64,000 nucleotides of DNA from assembly GCF_027744825.2 (NCBI RefSeq), contig NC_071336.1:26630501-26694500 (forward strand), written 5' to 3'. Made by a program: the position numbers and the translations under genes. Below, piece by piece: positions 1 through 11,400 of this stretch; position 1 is the stretch's first letter; each line of letters opens with the position of its first letter. The notes beneath the pieces were generated by a model. That model was not told the origin of the DNA. It saw nothing but the letters and a program-made list of their open reading frames with translations, and searched no databases. The DNA is from Synchiropus splendidus. Lineage: Eukaryota > Chordata > Actinopteri > Syngnathiformes > Callionymidae.

Positions 1-759
1 AACCATTTTATTTAAATTTATTCCTGACATTTCTACTACTTATTATAAAGATGTATTTGTTGTAGATGTATTTTTAAAGTTACTTCAACATTTCTTTCTC
101 AGGGTGATACATCATTAAAAAGGAAAATAATTTTCAGATTTTATAGTGTTTTTATTTTCATTTAATTTATTACATTTCAAAGTGTCATTTCTGCTGCATA
201 TTATGTAATGAAATATATTTGAGAATCTTTTTTTTCCCTCCAAACATTAGTTATTTAAAAAAAAAAACCAATACATTTAAGATTTTATTAAAGTGTGCTG
301 TGCATGAAAACACCTTTTTCTTAATCTCTAGATTCTAGTTTTGACTATTTTGAACACATTTTATAGTTAGTTTAACTTTTATTTTATTTTATTTTACTAC
401 AAAAAATGAAGTCCCAACTTTCTTTCTTATTGGATTTAAGTTGTATCTGGTCTAAAATGTCCAGCACTTTCTGGATTAGTTTGGATAAGTGCCAAGCATT
501 TGGGATGGGGATCAGCACATCAAACTCCAAAACATTGTTCCCAGCTGGAAGAGAGCGAGTTGCTGCAACCAGAACAAAAATATTCCCTCATCAAGAGCCG
601 AAGTTTAGCTATCACAAGGACAATAGTGAGCTTATTCGTTGCTTCGGAGCAGATTTAACTTGAACGCGTTTGCTCTACAGCAGCGTTGTGAAGGGGAGAA
701 AAGGAGCTATTTTCTGATAGTTGTGCTCTGCCGATAGCTAAATCTAATCCAAATTCTGG
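1..759. other. Noncoding stretch, AT-rich, nothing recognised
   Basis: The first ~430 bases are very AT-rich with short A and T runs and no convincing coding signal. From there to 759 the composition is more balanced. An 85-codon open frame at 406-663 has no recognisable domain and is not supported as a gene. I see no repeat family here. Confidence 0.5.
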
Positions 760-1020
760 TGTCTGACAGCGGAGCGGAGCACCATGAAAACACTGACAAA
801 GGCTCCGGGAGATTAATATTTCATATCAAACACTCTGCATCATTTCCAGGAAAGCAGTTCCGAGCCTTGACAATGACGCGCTGATTGATGGAGTCACATT
901 CAGGATTACCAAAGTCAAATTTAAATGGGCCGCGTCTTGTCGAGAAGAAAAACAAAATTAACCCATTAATCAAGAGTATTATGAGCTCCGATTTGAATTC
1001 CTAATAGTTTGTTCTGCCAC
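760..1020. promoter_or_regulatory. Candidate conserved noncoding element with PBX-HOX-like site
   Basis: This block is free of low-complexity sequence and open frames. It carries several homeodomain-type words: GATTAATATTTC near 813, TGATTGATGG at 892-901, and CCATTAATCAAG near 963. TGATTGAT is the classical composite PBX-HOX site, so the block resembles a developmental enhancer. Conservation cannot be seen from one genome, so this is an inference from texture and motif content only. It could equally be neutral unique sequence. Confidence 0.25.
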
Positions 1021-2813
1021 AGGAAGCGGTCACTGTGACCCGAAATGCCTCGGCGAGTCAGTCTGTGCAGTGAATTGAGGGAAGGCGTGAACCCTCCCCA
1101 AGAACGGGGGGCTTCCTCTGGCGCTGCGAACCAGGACATAGTGTTCTCCTTGAAAAATAATGTGTTTCAAAATGAGTCACAGCTCCGAAAAACCATCGGG
1201 GGATATCCCTGCCCACATTCCTGCGCGGGAACACGCCCAGAACACATGGAGGAGCGGAGCGGCTGTGGGTGTGCGCGTCTGACAGACCCATATGTAGCGT
1301 ATGTGTACATCTGTCCCTGGCGCTGCTCCAAGATTCCGTAGGACTTTTCTTTTTGGGTTGAAACCCAGGGCCAGCCGGGAGCCGTTTGCTTGGAGGCCTT
1401 TTAAAAGCCTGGCTCCTAATGCAGGGAACAATTAAGTTATCAAACGGACACCACCATTATGCAAAAGGAGGGTTATATTGCCAACAATTTGAATACTGTC
1501 TGCTTCCTGGAAGTGCAGACGAAATGTCAGGGGCACAATATTTCAAGGCTATTAACTTGAGTGCTTTTTTATTCTGTCTCATTACTTTTTAAACAGCATA
1601 GGAAGCCATGGAAATGTAATATTAATTTTTACATGGCTTTCACTTTCATTCCTATAGAGCTGTTTAAAATGCAGGGTTCCTTTCTTAATGTAGGGGAGCG
1701 AGCAGGGGAACAAGATATTATTCTATATGAGTCAAAGTCACCAGAGTTTGTTTTTTTTTTTAGGTCGGTGTGTCATCAAGGATGCTAACAGGAATATTGT
1801 GAGAGGAGGAGCTGATGGATGATGTGAAAGTGAAGCAGTATTACCATCCGTATTACCATGGAAACATTCACTCAAGAGCATTTGCATTGCAAGGTCAATT
1901 GGGCCACAGTGTCGGGCATCAATTCAACACCTCTGCTGACTGAAGATGAGACGTTCCCTTGTTCGAGTTGAGTCAGAAGCGCTCTGTCTGGACCCTGCTG
2001 TGTCGTCTGACAGCAATGTCCTCTCAGCTGACTCCTTCCTTCATATAGAGACAACATCTCGCCTTTGAGTCTCCTCCGAGTGAATGAGCTCCTGACCTTG
2101 ACTTGACAGAGACACCAGCCTCTCACCTTTCCAAGGTCACCAGCTTCTTGATGCATGTGACCTTGACTATGGCTCTAAAAATAGACACCAAATTTTCATT
2201 TTATAGGTTGGTTATCAATTGTTTCACACAAAAAAGATCACAGACTAAAAGTAAACCAGCTTTTTCATTTCATGAACTCTGGCGTATATTTTTTAAATAG
2301 AAACTGAAGGTTTATGTTATATATGATTTTTACCCAGAATTCATCTTATGCATCCTCTTTAAAATTGAAAAAAAAAAAAAAAAACAGAACAGAGTTGAAC
2401 TCTATTGCTCCTTCACCTTTATCAACAATGTTCAACACATAACAATGTTCTCCTGTTCTTCATATCATGTCACATTGCGACCCAGAAATGTTGTCTGGGC
2501 AAAGTCAAACTGTTTTTGTAAAGTGGTAGACATTCAACCATCATAGTCACCAGAACACTTTGGTTGGTTTCCGTACACCAAGATGACTCCCGCGCCATGG
2601 TCGATCCACATATGTCAAAGGAACAAAAAAATTTGGAGGCCAACATCTGTTGGTCCATCAGCTCAGTTGTGAATCCCAGCAAACACTACGACCACCTTCT
2701 CTTTCGTTTTTCTCCCCCACTCATGTTGATGGTTTTCCTGTCTCAACATACGTAACAGTAAAATCTGGGCTGTGATTGGTTAACATGCTGTGACTAAGAT
2801 TGTGACCCATCCT
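1021..2813. other. Noncoding stretch with scattered regulatory-like words
   Basis: Unique-looking DNA. The part at 1050-1450 is GC-richer and contains overlapping open frames on both strands, which is typical of chance frames in GC-rich noncoding DNA. A 19-base A run lies near 2370. The interval 2390-2760 contains short minus-strand frames interrupted by stops that could be a decayed transposon, but I do not recognise a family. No gene is supported. Confidence 0.45.
1852..1865. promoter_or_regulatory. RFX X-box-like palindrome
   Basis: The 14-mer ATTACCATGGAAAC matches the RFX X-box palindrome GTTRCCATGGYAAC at 12 of 14 positions. Such X-boxes are bound by RFX-family factors and are known to be enriched in vertebrate conserved noncoding DNA. 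Occupancy is not shown here. Confidence 0.35.
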
Positions 2814-2927
2814 CACTCCCATGGCGTACTATATTGATTAATGGAGTAAAAAAAGTCTTCGCCTTTGGCGTCAGTATTGGACGCAAAAGTCCACTTCCCA
2901 AAGTCAATATATTACGCCATGGGAGTG
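2814..2927 (+). mobile_element. 114-bp palindromic MITE with 24-bp terminal inverted repeats
   Basis: The left end at 2814-2837 and the right end at 2904-2927 are inverted copies that differ at one base (TACT against TAAT) over 24 bp. The shared terminus begins CACTCCCATGGCGTA. The interior contains GACGCCAAAGGC-type words in inverted orientation. The element is far too short to code for a transposase, so it is a nonautonomous MITE-like unit. Related sequence, with GCGTAATATATTGAC followed by TTGGGAAAGTTGA, occurs at about 18685-18770 and 32020-32480. I do not know the superfamily. Confidence 0.75.
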
Positions 2928-4751
2928 AAAATGTGTTGTTTGATACGACAAAAATTGCAAAACATGTCCCAAACATGTCACTACCCCCGCTACCATTTGT
3001 AATCCAACAAAGTGTACAAGAGGCGAAGAAGCCTCTCATAGGACAGGAAGACGTCTTTATGCAGGACTTAATGGAAAGGAAGCCCACAGACACTGTTGAG
3101 CACATGAATAGTGAGAGAGTAGCAGAAAGGGAAAAAAAAGACGTGTGTAAACAGAATCCAGCTGCTTTCTTGGCGATCCAGCGGTGGTCAGTGTACTCTT
3201 GAATTTTTTTCATGCCAGCAACAGTGCAGTGAAGCAAATCTTCTCACTCCATTTCTCTCCTTCGACTGATGTCTCTTCCCTGTATAATCGACATTTTTAT
3301 TTAATTAGAGAGCGAGGGGTGCGACCGAAAGAGTGGCGCGCTTTGAATCCACTCTTTAGTTTCAGTGGTAAAGAAAAACAGATGAAACCCCAACTTGATC
3401 GCCTTTGGCTTCCCAATTTAGATCCTAATGAGGATTTTTCAAACGTGTGAGTCTTATCATGAAATATGGCTGGAGAGCATTAATAGTTTAGTGGGAGTTA
3501 ATGATCGGGATGAGTCCTAATTGAGAGCCGTACAGCAGCACGATCTGCCGGCCCTTTGTACCGGCACCAGGAATCTCTCTCATTACTTCAGTTTTGTCAA
3601 GTGAAGCAAGAATAATTCTCCACTAATATATTTTTTGAGATAAAAGACTCATTTATGTTTTTCTTTTTAAAGGAGAACCCTGCTTACGATGAATGTTTTA
3701 ATCAGCATAACACTCTCAAGTTGGCCATATTAAACAGTACCTGCCCAAGTTACGGTTGCCATGGTGATTTTGTTTTGACAAGCATTTATTCCCGATTTAG
3801 ACGTTCAGTCACTGCTCGCGGCCGGTAGCTTTCCACTGAGGCTGCAGTCACATTTATGTGCACACCACAGTTACGGTTGGAGCTTATAAATAGCCATGAC
3901 TCCCAGTGCACGTCATCTGACTGTTTCTGTTTGGCTGCCAACCGTCAGTACAGTAAACAGCAGGTTGCTATGGCAGCAGTCTGAGCGGTTGACAACACGC
4001 GGCAAACAGGAAGGGATTCCCTTTCAGTCCGGTGACGGCCGTCGTGTCACGTGTGTTCCCGTCAACCTTTGCCTGGCTCCAGTCTTGGGTTTCCCTCCTT
4101 CTTGTTCCATCGTGCCAACTTTTCCTCGGTAAAACCCCCCGAACATGTGGTGGATCTAATTGCCGCGCCACACAGGCAGGAAAACCACAAAACGGTGTTA
4201 GATGGCCATGTGCTTTCGCAGCACTTCAGGCTGGCCCGTAACACGGCTGTTAACACTTGCACAACTCTCTGAAATAGGATCTGATTCATACGTGATAAAA
4301 CATTCAGAACCTCATCTAAAAATGGGAAACATCGAAAGCTTCAGCTTCCCAGTGCACGACTCAGACTGAGGGCCCATTTCCAACATGGCAGATGGCGACT
4401 GCGAGACAGTCAGGGGCAGAGACTTAGGCAGCCAGCACGTGCATGTGCATGCGTGTGTTTCATACAAATTTCCTTTGTTCAGATCACAGCCCAATACAGC
4501 GTTGATTTATCATGAAAATGTTATTCAAAATCAACTATCTTCAGAGCTGTCTGGTAAAACGATAATCCAGGTAAAACAGGTTGAAAATCATGTTGTATAA
4601 TGTGAACCTCAAAGAACAGGGATGAATAAAAACAAGCTCTGTATGCTGTCGACACCAATTGAGACTCTGGCACTTTGATATATTTTCAGAACAGCCAGCT
4701 CACAGTTGGCTTCAATGTGGCAGAAAAGTAAAGTAAAACATAATCATTGAA
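2928..4751. other. Noncoding stretch, no gene seen
   Basis: Mostly unique sequence. Short open frames at 3184-3450 and 3896-4289 overlap on both strands and carry no recognised domain. An X-box-like site is listed separately at 3755. I recognise no repeat family apart from ordinary low-complexity tracts. Confidence 0.45.
3755..3768. promoter_or_regulatory. RFX X-box-like palindrome
   Basis: GTTGCCATGGTGAT matches GTTRCCATGGYAAC at 12 of 14 positions, with a perfect left half-site. It lies in unique, repeat-free sequence. Confidence 0.35.
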
Positions 4752-4786
4752 GATATTTTCCAGTTGCAGTCGCAACTGAAAATATC
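4752..4786. repeat. Short near-perfect hairpin
   Basis: The left arm 4752-4767 and right arm 4772-4786 form a 15-bp stem with one bulged base and a four-base AGTC loop. The stem is shorter than that of a typical microRNA precursor, so it is recorded only as an inverted repeat. Confidence 0.7.
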
Positions 4787-5108
4787 AAAGTTCCATGCTT
4801 TCCAAAATAAGCTTCTCTTGATCCACGTTGATTTTTTTTTGTTTTGTTTTTGAAGATCATTTGTTATCAAAACGCATTTATTAATAAAATACCGCAGATT
4901 CTGTGGCAGCTATTCCACAAATCAGACTGAAGAAGTTCGATCATTGAATATAGAGAGTTTGCTCCAGAGTTTGTGCAGACGGATTCAACTCTGACCCCTG
5001 ATAATAAGATGTAAATTACAAAGGAGAATCCACACCAAGAGCTCAGTCTCCATGATCATCATTACTTGCCCGTTCAGTTTAACAATGGTGAGTCTGCAAC
5101 ATGTAGAG

Positions 5109-5160
5109 CAGAGGTTGGCAATCACATTTACTTTGGGGCCACATTGGTTCCGGTGACAAA
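5109..5160 (+). mobile_element. Possible hAT-like transposon left end
   Basis: CAGAGGTTGGCAATC followed by GGGGCCACATTGG resembles the left end of fish hAT elements, which often read CAGGGGTCGGCAA and then a GGGGCC-type word. A candidate right part with GGGCCC words lies near 5430-5460, but no matching terminal inverted repeat or 8-bp duplication is evident. Attribution is weak. Confidence 0.3.
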
Positions 5161-6320
5161 GATAGAAAGCAGAAGGGGAAAAGAGTATTAAATGATGCAG
5201 ATTTTTTTCTACTTAAAAATTATAAAATTGGGAAAAGCCATAACATTTTATTTTAATTTAATATATGTTTTCGCAAATGTAAATATGAATTGAAAAGGCA
5301 CATTATTACCAGTTATTTTCATCAGTATTTACATTTATTTATTTTGAGGGACAAAATACTGTTAAAATACCCATTAAACTATACACAAAAATGAAGAAGA
5401 CTCGTAACCTCACATGAATACAGGTGAAGGGCCCACATATGGGCCCTAAGGCTCCAGAGGATGGTGTCAGACTAAATGTAATCTTATCCTCTAGTGCTTC
5501 TCTTGCCTGGCAAAAGAGTACGCCATCTATCGATCGCTCAATTTTCTACTGTGGTTTATCGTGGGGGCAGCAAGCGAAGCAAACTTAAGCCTGGAAACCT
5601 CTCCCAGTTCAACGTAGGGAAGACCATGGTGTTCCCAGGCCAGCCTCGAGACGTCATCTCTCCTGGGTCTGCCCCGCCGCCTCCTTGCGGTGGGACAAAC
5701 AAAACAAACCTATCATCGACGACTAACATGAGAAAGGCTTCCCTTGCTCTTTTAAACTGAATCCCATCCTTTTCCGTTTTTTTTATTCTTCCTTTTATCT
5801 GCAGTGTCTATCGCGATCCTGGCCTGTCAATTAACTGCAACATTCTGTCACCCGTCACGCTGTTGCGTTTACTTATCCCACGAATCTGAGTTCAAAGTGC
5901 CGGCTCTGCTTTGATAGCAGAGTACACAGTAGGTATAGACAGGAAAACACATGTATCTGACTGAAGGTTCTTGATGTTATGACTTTATGCTCAAGACAGC
6001 TGACCATTTGCAATTTCCGCAGGGAATTCTCCACTTCCTCTGTGGCCGTCCTGCTATTTTGGGATGGGAAATAAAACTGTTGAGATGCAGGAGGGGGTAA
6101 GGCATAAATAGTCTTCCTGTTTAGACTTCAAATAAACACTGCAGCCCGAGCTCCTGGCCGGGACGCATCGATCCGCCTCCTCCAAAGTGACATTCGAACT
6201 TGGCAGAGCTGTAAATGATATGCTAAGCAGTTGTACAAAGAACACACAGAACTTGACATTTACACTCCAAACTCTGTGTTCATTAACTCTGCTCAAAAGT
6301 CTACTGTTGCCTGGAAATGC

Positions 6321-6342
6321 TTTTTTTTTTTTTTTTTTTTTC
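6321..6342 (+). repeat. Poly-T tract
   Basis: An uninterrupted run of about 22 T. It could be a microsatellite or the antisense tail of an old retrotransposed copy. No source element is recognisable next to it. Confidence 0.9.
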
Positions 6343-6642
6343 TTTCCGGTTTCCATTTTAATGAGTATCCTACCTCCAAAAACGACAACAATCACCAAAC
6401 ACTTAAAATTCTGGAAATTAGCCTGCTTCTGAGCAGCTCAGCAAATCCGGGCGGATGCATATCTGAGCGGAGATCCCCAGCGGGGAACACGCTCACCCAA
6501 ACCTCCCTCAGATCTGCTGGTGAATTCCGACGCAGCGCTCACCAGCGAGGGAATTCCTCAAAGACTTGTTTGCTTTTTTTGTTCTAGTAAGGAAACGAGG
6601 GTGAGACAGGCGAAAGGAAGTGGGCCTGGTTGCCTAAATTGA

Positions 6643-6656
6643 ATCACCATGGCAAC
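6643..6656. promoter_or_regulatory. RFX X-box-like palindrome
   Basis: ATCACCATGGCAAC matches GTTRCCATGGYAAC at 12 of 14 positions, with a perfect right half-site CCATGGCAAC. Confidence 0.35.
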
Positions 6657-7637
6657 TTCAACAACATGTTGCCGCTCTTCCCCTCCCCAACCCCTCATGC
6701 GCACAGAAGAGGAAATGAGTTTTAAAACGTTGGTCGGCTGTCATTTGTTTTTGATGCCTGCCAACCAACAGCGGCATCAGTGTGACGATAAAGATTTAGT
6801 GACAGTTTTGCTTTCTGCATATTATTATGGGGCGAGAGGGAAAATGCAAATGCTTACAGCTTCTTGCTGGAAGCAACAAAAGAAATGTATAAAAGTTGAA
6901 AAGTTAATGCAGCCCAATTTCAGCTGTGGAATTCAAATGACATGCTCCCTCACTCTGCTGCTTCTGTGGAGACAACTATTCAGAGAGTTTAACATAAACA
7001 GGGCCTCTACATTGACACCTGCTTCTGACTTTGAAAATGAACTTTCCCCCAAATGACCAGCTCAAGTTGGGGTTCGTGTTGCAATGCAAAAAGAACATTC
7101 TATTCACTTCTATTTTCTTTTTTTTTTTGCCACTAGTTCCTGCATTTGACATGCCTACGCTTGAAAAACGAACTTTGATTAATTAAGCCGACTTTTTCAG
7201 TTTCTCAGAAGTGGAAGTTAGCTGCAGGACTCATTTCCCCTTTGTATTACATAACAACTTCCTGCAGGGTTTTCAAACAATGTATTTTTTGCATTTCCTG
7301 GCATTTTTTTTTTCTGGATACATATTTTAAGATTAACAGAGTAGTGCTGAGTTATGCTAAAACGAAACCTCTGTCGCAATGGACAGAAATCTCCATTGTA
7401 CCTCACGTGTCTTTTGCATATGAAAAAAATATTCATATATTGTAGGTATCATTACAGTATTGCGCCTGACCTCCTTTGCCATTGCTCACTGAGGAGTTTT
7501 GAAAGTGGCCACTTAAATGATTTGAAATCTTCCAACTGTTGCAGGAAGCCATGGAAAGCAAGGGAAATGAAAAATGAAATAGTCCCCTGTTTACTTCAAA
7601 CAAGTTTTACGTCGAATTGTGTTCAGACAGAGTAGAA

Positions 7638-7705
7638 CAAGGGTGTCAAAATGAACTCATGCAAGAGGCTGCATCTGTAAATACAGTGCAAGTCAGTGGC
7701 CAAAT
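7638..7705 (+). mobile_element. Possible hAT-like transposon left end
   Basis: The stretch contains AAGGGTGTCAAAATGAACTC followed by a word similar to GGCCAAAT. It resembles the CAGGGGTGTCAAACTCATG terminus of common fish hAT elements. No right end was found, so only a degenerate terminus is proposed. Confidence 0.3.
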
Positions 7706-7964
7706 AAATGATCATCCCACACATGCAACCTCAGCCTCATTTTTCATTTCATTTTTTCAAAAACACATTTTCCCCTTGTAACACAAACTTGAAATGTTTC
7801 CAATGTTACACTGAATTCTTCATTTGGACACTTTCTGGTTAATTGCTGACCCGGATGAGATGTTCCAAGACCTGGGGCCTTTACCAACAAGGGTTTCCAC
7901 TGAAAGTCCGTCTCCTATAGCGATCGTGCACATCCTCTCTAGTCACACCGATCCACTTCATGTC

Positions 7965-8460
7965 CTGCTAAAGGCTCATTCATGCTCCCTTTAGCTGCAA
8001 AATTGTACCTGTCAAATGGCACTGTCACCGATCACATGCTTCCATGTGCTCTTTGCATTGGTATTTCTGTTCAGCAATATATCCACCAGGGGGAGCAGCC
8101 CACAGTCAAAAGTGTTTGACAAAGACAAACTCAAAACCAACATGGCAATTGTAGCATTGATAATGTACCTCTTCCACAAAAGACAGAACAGAGGCAGCGT
8201 TGTAGAAGGCGATGGTCGGTGAGCGTTTTAAATATATCACGACTGGAGGATTGAGAATTTATGCCATTGTTATGTCTCCTTCGTGTCTCATTAGACGTAT
8301 CGGGTAGGGACCGCAACACTGCCCCCTGTGTTGCCCGTTGGTAGCTATGTTTGGCCTGTGTCCGTGAGCTTTGAGGAAACATGCAGAAATACGGACAAGC
8401 TGAATGAAGAGCGTAGACTGAAGACTTCATATCCACAGCCGTACGTAACGTTGAGCATAA
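7965..8460 (-). mobile_element. Dispersed ~500-bp nonautonomous repeat, copy A
   Basis: Read on the minus strand, this segment aligns along most of its length with 36709-37195 on the plus strand. Shared words include CAACGTTACGTAC, TTGTCCGTATTTCTG, GAGACATAACAAT, GAGGTACATTATC, CCATGTTGGTTTTTGAG-type sequence, and GTACAATTTTG near the end. The two copies differ by many substitutions and small indels, so they are old relatives. Neither has an intact frame. It is therefore a nonautonomous interspersed repeat, class unknown. It carries the CTCF-like motif listed at 8083. Confidence 0.8.
8083..8098 (+). promoter_or_regulatory. CTCF-like motif inside a dispersed repeat
   Basis: CCACCAGGGGGAGCAG closely matches the vertebrate CTCF core, CCASYAGRKGGC-like. 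It sits inside repeat copy A. The equivalent position in copy B, 37066-37080 on the opposite strand, has lost one base within the core and reads CCACCGGGGGAGCAG. Binding is inferred from motif similarity only. Confidence 0.4.
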
Positions 8461-11400
8461 CTGGGCTTTAAACCTCATCCATGAACCTCATTTGAAGTAG
8501 AGTACAAATTGACTTTGTAGACTCATTCATATACTGTAGTTATAAAACTGAACAGGTCGATCTTTTTATGCCCAAACTGAAGCTTTTATCGGATGCTGAA
8601 ACGCAGAAACTATTAACAATTTAAGAAATGGAGTATGATTATTTGGATTTAACAGGAAGTCTCCATTGTTGGTGCAACCACGCTATGCTACTGTTTCATG
8701 AAACCTTTTTCTCAAGGTCAGAACTGGCTATTGATATGACTCAAACCCACATGCATGAGACCCTTAGCTGGTTTAGTGCTTTCACTCGATTGAACTTTTT
8801 TTCAGTGGATTTGCAGTTTTGGGGAAATTAGCAAGATCCACGCAGCACCAGGCACGTGGTCATAATGTTAGGGCTAAATGCTGCACTTTGCAAATATATG
8901 GGGTCCTTTTGTTGTTCTTCTGCCTACTTAAGCATTTTTTTTCTAACTATCTGCCCACAAGGGCATGAAAATGGCACAATTAACAACAGATTTGTGAAAT
9001 AAAGTCAACACCTTCAAACTGCCTGCTAGTTAGAGAAAAAAAAAGTGAACCCAAGAGAGATGACGGTGTAACCGAGGGGAAACCAATTAAACAGTAGACG
9101 GCCACTTAAGCGTAATGTCCTTATATAGCAGTAGAAGTACAAATAAATGTGTGTACAAAGTGTTTTGCGCTGCGCTTGATGTCTGAGAGCGCGGGGCTCC
9201 TGCTGAGCCTCAGGAGCACATCCACCAAGACTGGTAATGGTCAGCTCCGCTCGTCCTGAGCCTTCTGTGTGCAGTGGACAGTAAAGTCTAAAGATACCTG
9301 ACACCACATGTTTTCCTGTGCAGTAATAACAGCTTGGAGCCCTTTTTTTTATGGCGACCGGCCTCTTGAGGTTTGGACATCACTGAAGCATCCACGCTTC
9401 AATTAGAGCTGTTGTTAACCCTATACATGCTGTACCTCAGAAGGTGTTTGCCTACTCTTCATAATAAGCATGTGGGTGAGCGACAATAACCGCACTGGAC
9501 TTTTAAGAAAAGGTAAGTGAGGCAAACTGAGTGAGATGAGAGAAAACAGAGGGAGATAAAACTGAAGCAGAAGAAGAATGAGGGAGACAGAAATGAAGAC
9601 ACAGAAAGGGAGACCAAAGGCATGTGGAGTTCACCATCACTTTGCTTGACTGCACTGTGATTAAAGCGAAGAGTCCCCGGAGAGGGAGACGGCTCCGGGC
9701 CTGCCCAGTCAGTTCTCTCGCTCCCTTGATCTCCTGCGTGTCGCCCACAGAAACACACCACCAAACCATCAGGAAGGGCTCCTTTTTTTTTTTTTTTTTA
9801 CTGCACTGGGTCCCCCCGTCGGCTCCGAAGAATCTGCAAAGCCAGCGCAGATTGTCATGGCACGAGCTCCTCTCGCTTTACAGGAAGAAGGTCTGCCTTG
9901 GAAGAGCCGCCGCCTGGCTGGCAGGGGCCTGTTTTTGATGTTTTAATGACGATGTCTTTCCAGTTACAGCGAGAGCCTCGTTATGCGAGAACCTTCAAAA
10001 AAATTAGGTAGAAAGAGAATTTTTGGTGAAATATTTTTCAGAAAGTTTCTTTTAAAAAGGGGGATGGAAAGTGAAAATAAGTGTATAAACCTTCATCAGC
10101 CCCTCGAGGGGGGTTCCCTCCTCGTTTGATTGAAGCGCCTATTCTTTTAGAGCGAGAGATATTCAAGAGTCGGCGGACAAGAAAGAGAGAGGAAAAACTC
10201 TCGCTCTCAAATTGCATCTTCTTACAATAGACTCTCTTGGCTGCCAATTTGACCTTGTCTTACCATCATTCCTACTCATCGCTCACAGCAGACTCAGGGG
10301 TCGGTTTCATTTTTTTGTTTTCCAATGTACTGTATGACCTAAGGTCCAGCTCCCTGCTGTGGCATGAATCACTAATAGATATGCCAAGAACCTAAATCAC
10401 ATTGTTCTTAAAAAACAATATTAGTATTCAACACATAAAACCCAGCATTGTATACCTCCTCATGGAGCTTTGGTACATTGGACTCCATCTGAGCAACACT
10501 TTAATTGACTGGTGCAGACTGGTTGCCCCATTTAATGCAGTAAATTTCTATATGCAACATTGCATTAAATACTGCAAAACTCCTCTTTTGAGGCCTACTA
10601 GAGAGAGACCTTATTTGATGTCATGGAAAACATTCCAAGGCCCTTTTCTTTACAGCACCCTTTCAGAAGGAGAGAGAGAAAAAAATAATTCTGAATCGGT
10701 GTTCAACCATCCTCTCCTCTCTTGACCTTGAGCTTGTGGTCGCAACAAGTGTGAATGCATTTTCCTGGTGACTCTTCAGTTAAGTGGTGAAGCGTTATGG
10801 TGTCCCTATGTGAACCTGGCCGTTTATTTAAGAGACTGTTGTTGTTGTTCAGCAAGTGGAACGCCACTAGGACCGTGTGGCTAAAGGCTTTCTAGGGACT
10901 GAAAAAAATCCAGAAATACCTCATGGAATTGCATCCGGTGAGTCAAAACATGCTTTAGATTCGGGGATCAATGAATGAACATGACTTGAATCACATTTTT
11001 TATGTTTATTTATGTATTTATTTAATATTTTTTGTAGAAAGTTGGTTAGCTTTAAACATGATCAGTCAGTGAGGTGTTTGGTTCCTTTGTTGTCCCTTGA
11101 GTTGTTTTTGTTTTTTTGGCATTTTTCTGTCTGTCATGTCTTTGAAAAGGGCTGGTCGATATGACCCCAAACCATCATTGGGCTTGTGTACCTTGATCAT
11201 GATAAATGTGAGATAAATCCCCCTCTCAGTGTTGTACTTATTGAGAAGCACGGTTTGGAACAAATTGTCGCGGTCTGATGTACCTCTTGTACATCCTCCT
11301 ACAATTATTAAATAAAGACAGACTACGAAAGAAATCCGATTTAGGATCTGGATTAAACCAACCCATTTCCCTGGAGTACTTCACCCTAGGACAACCCTAG

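Larger units (their letters stand above)
4787..7637. other. Noncoding stretch with transposon scraps
   Basis: Contains a possible hAT-like terminus near 5109 (listed separately), a T tract at 6321-6342, and otherwise unique DNA. The 135-codon open frame at 6649-7056 begins at an ATG inside an X-box-like CCATGG. It has no domain I recognise, so I do not call it a gene. Confidence 0.45.

Noticed and set aside
6187..6587. Frames with long Phe runs
   Set aside because: They are generated by the poly-T tract at 6321-6342.
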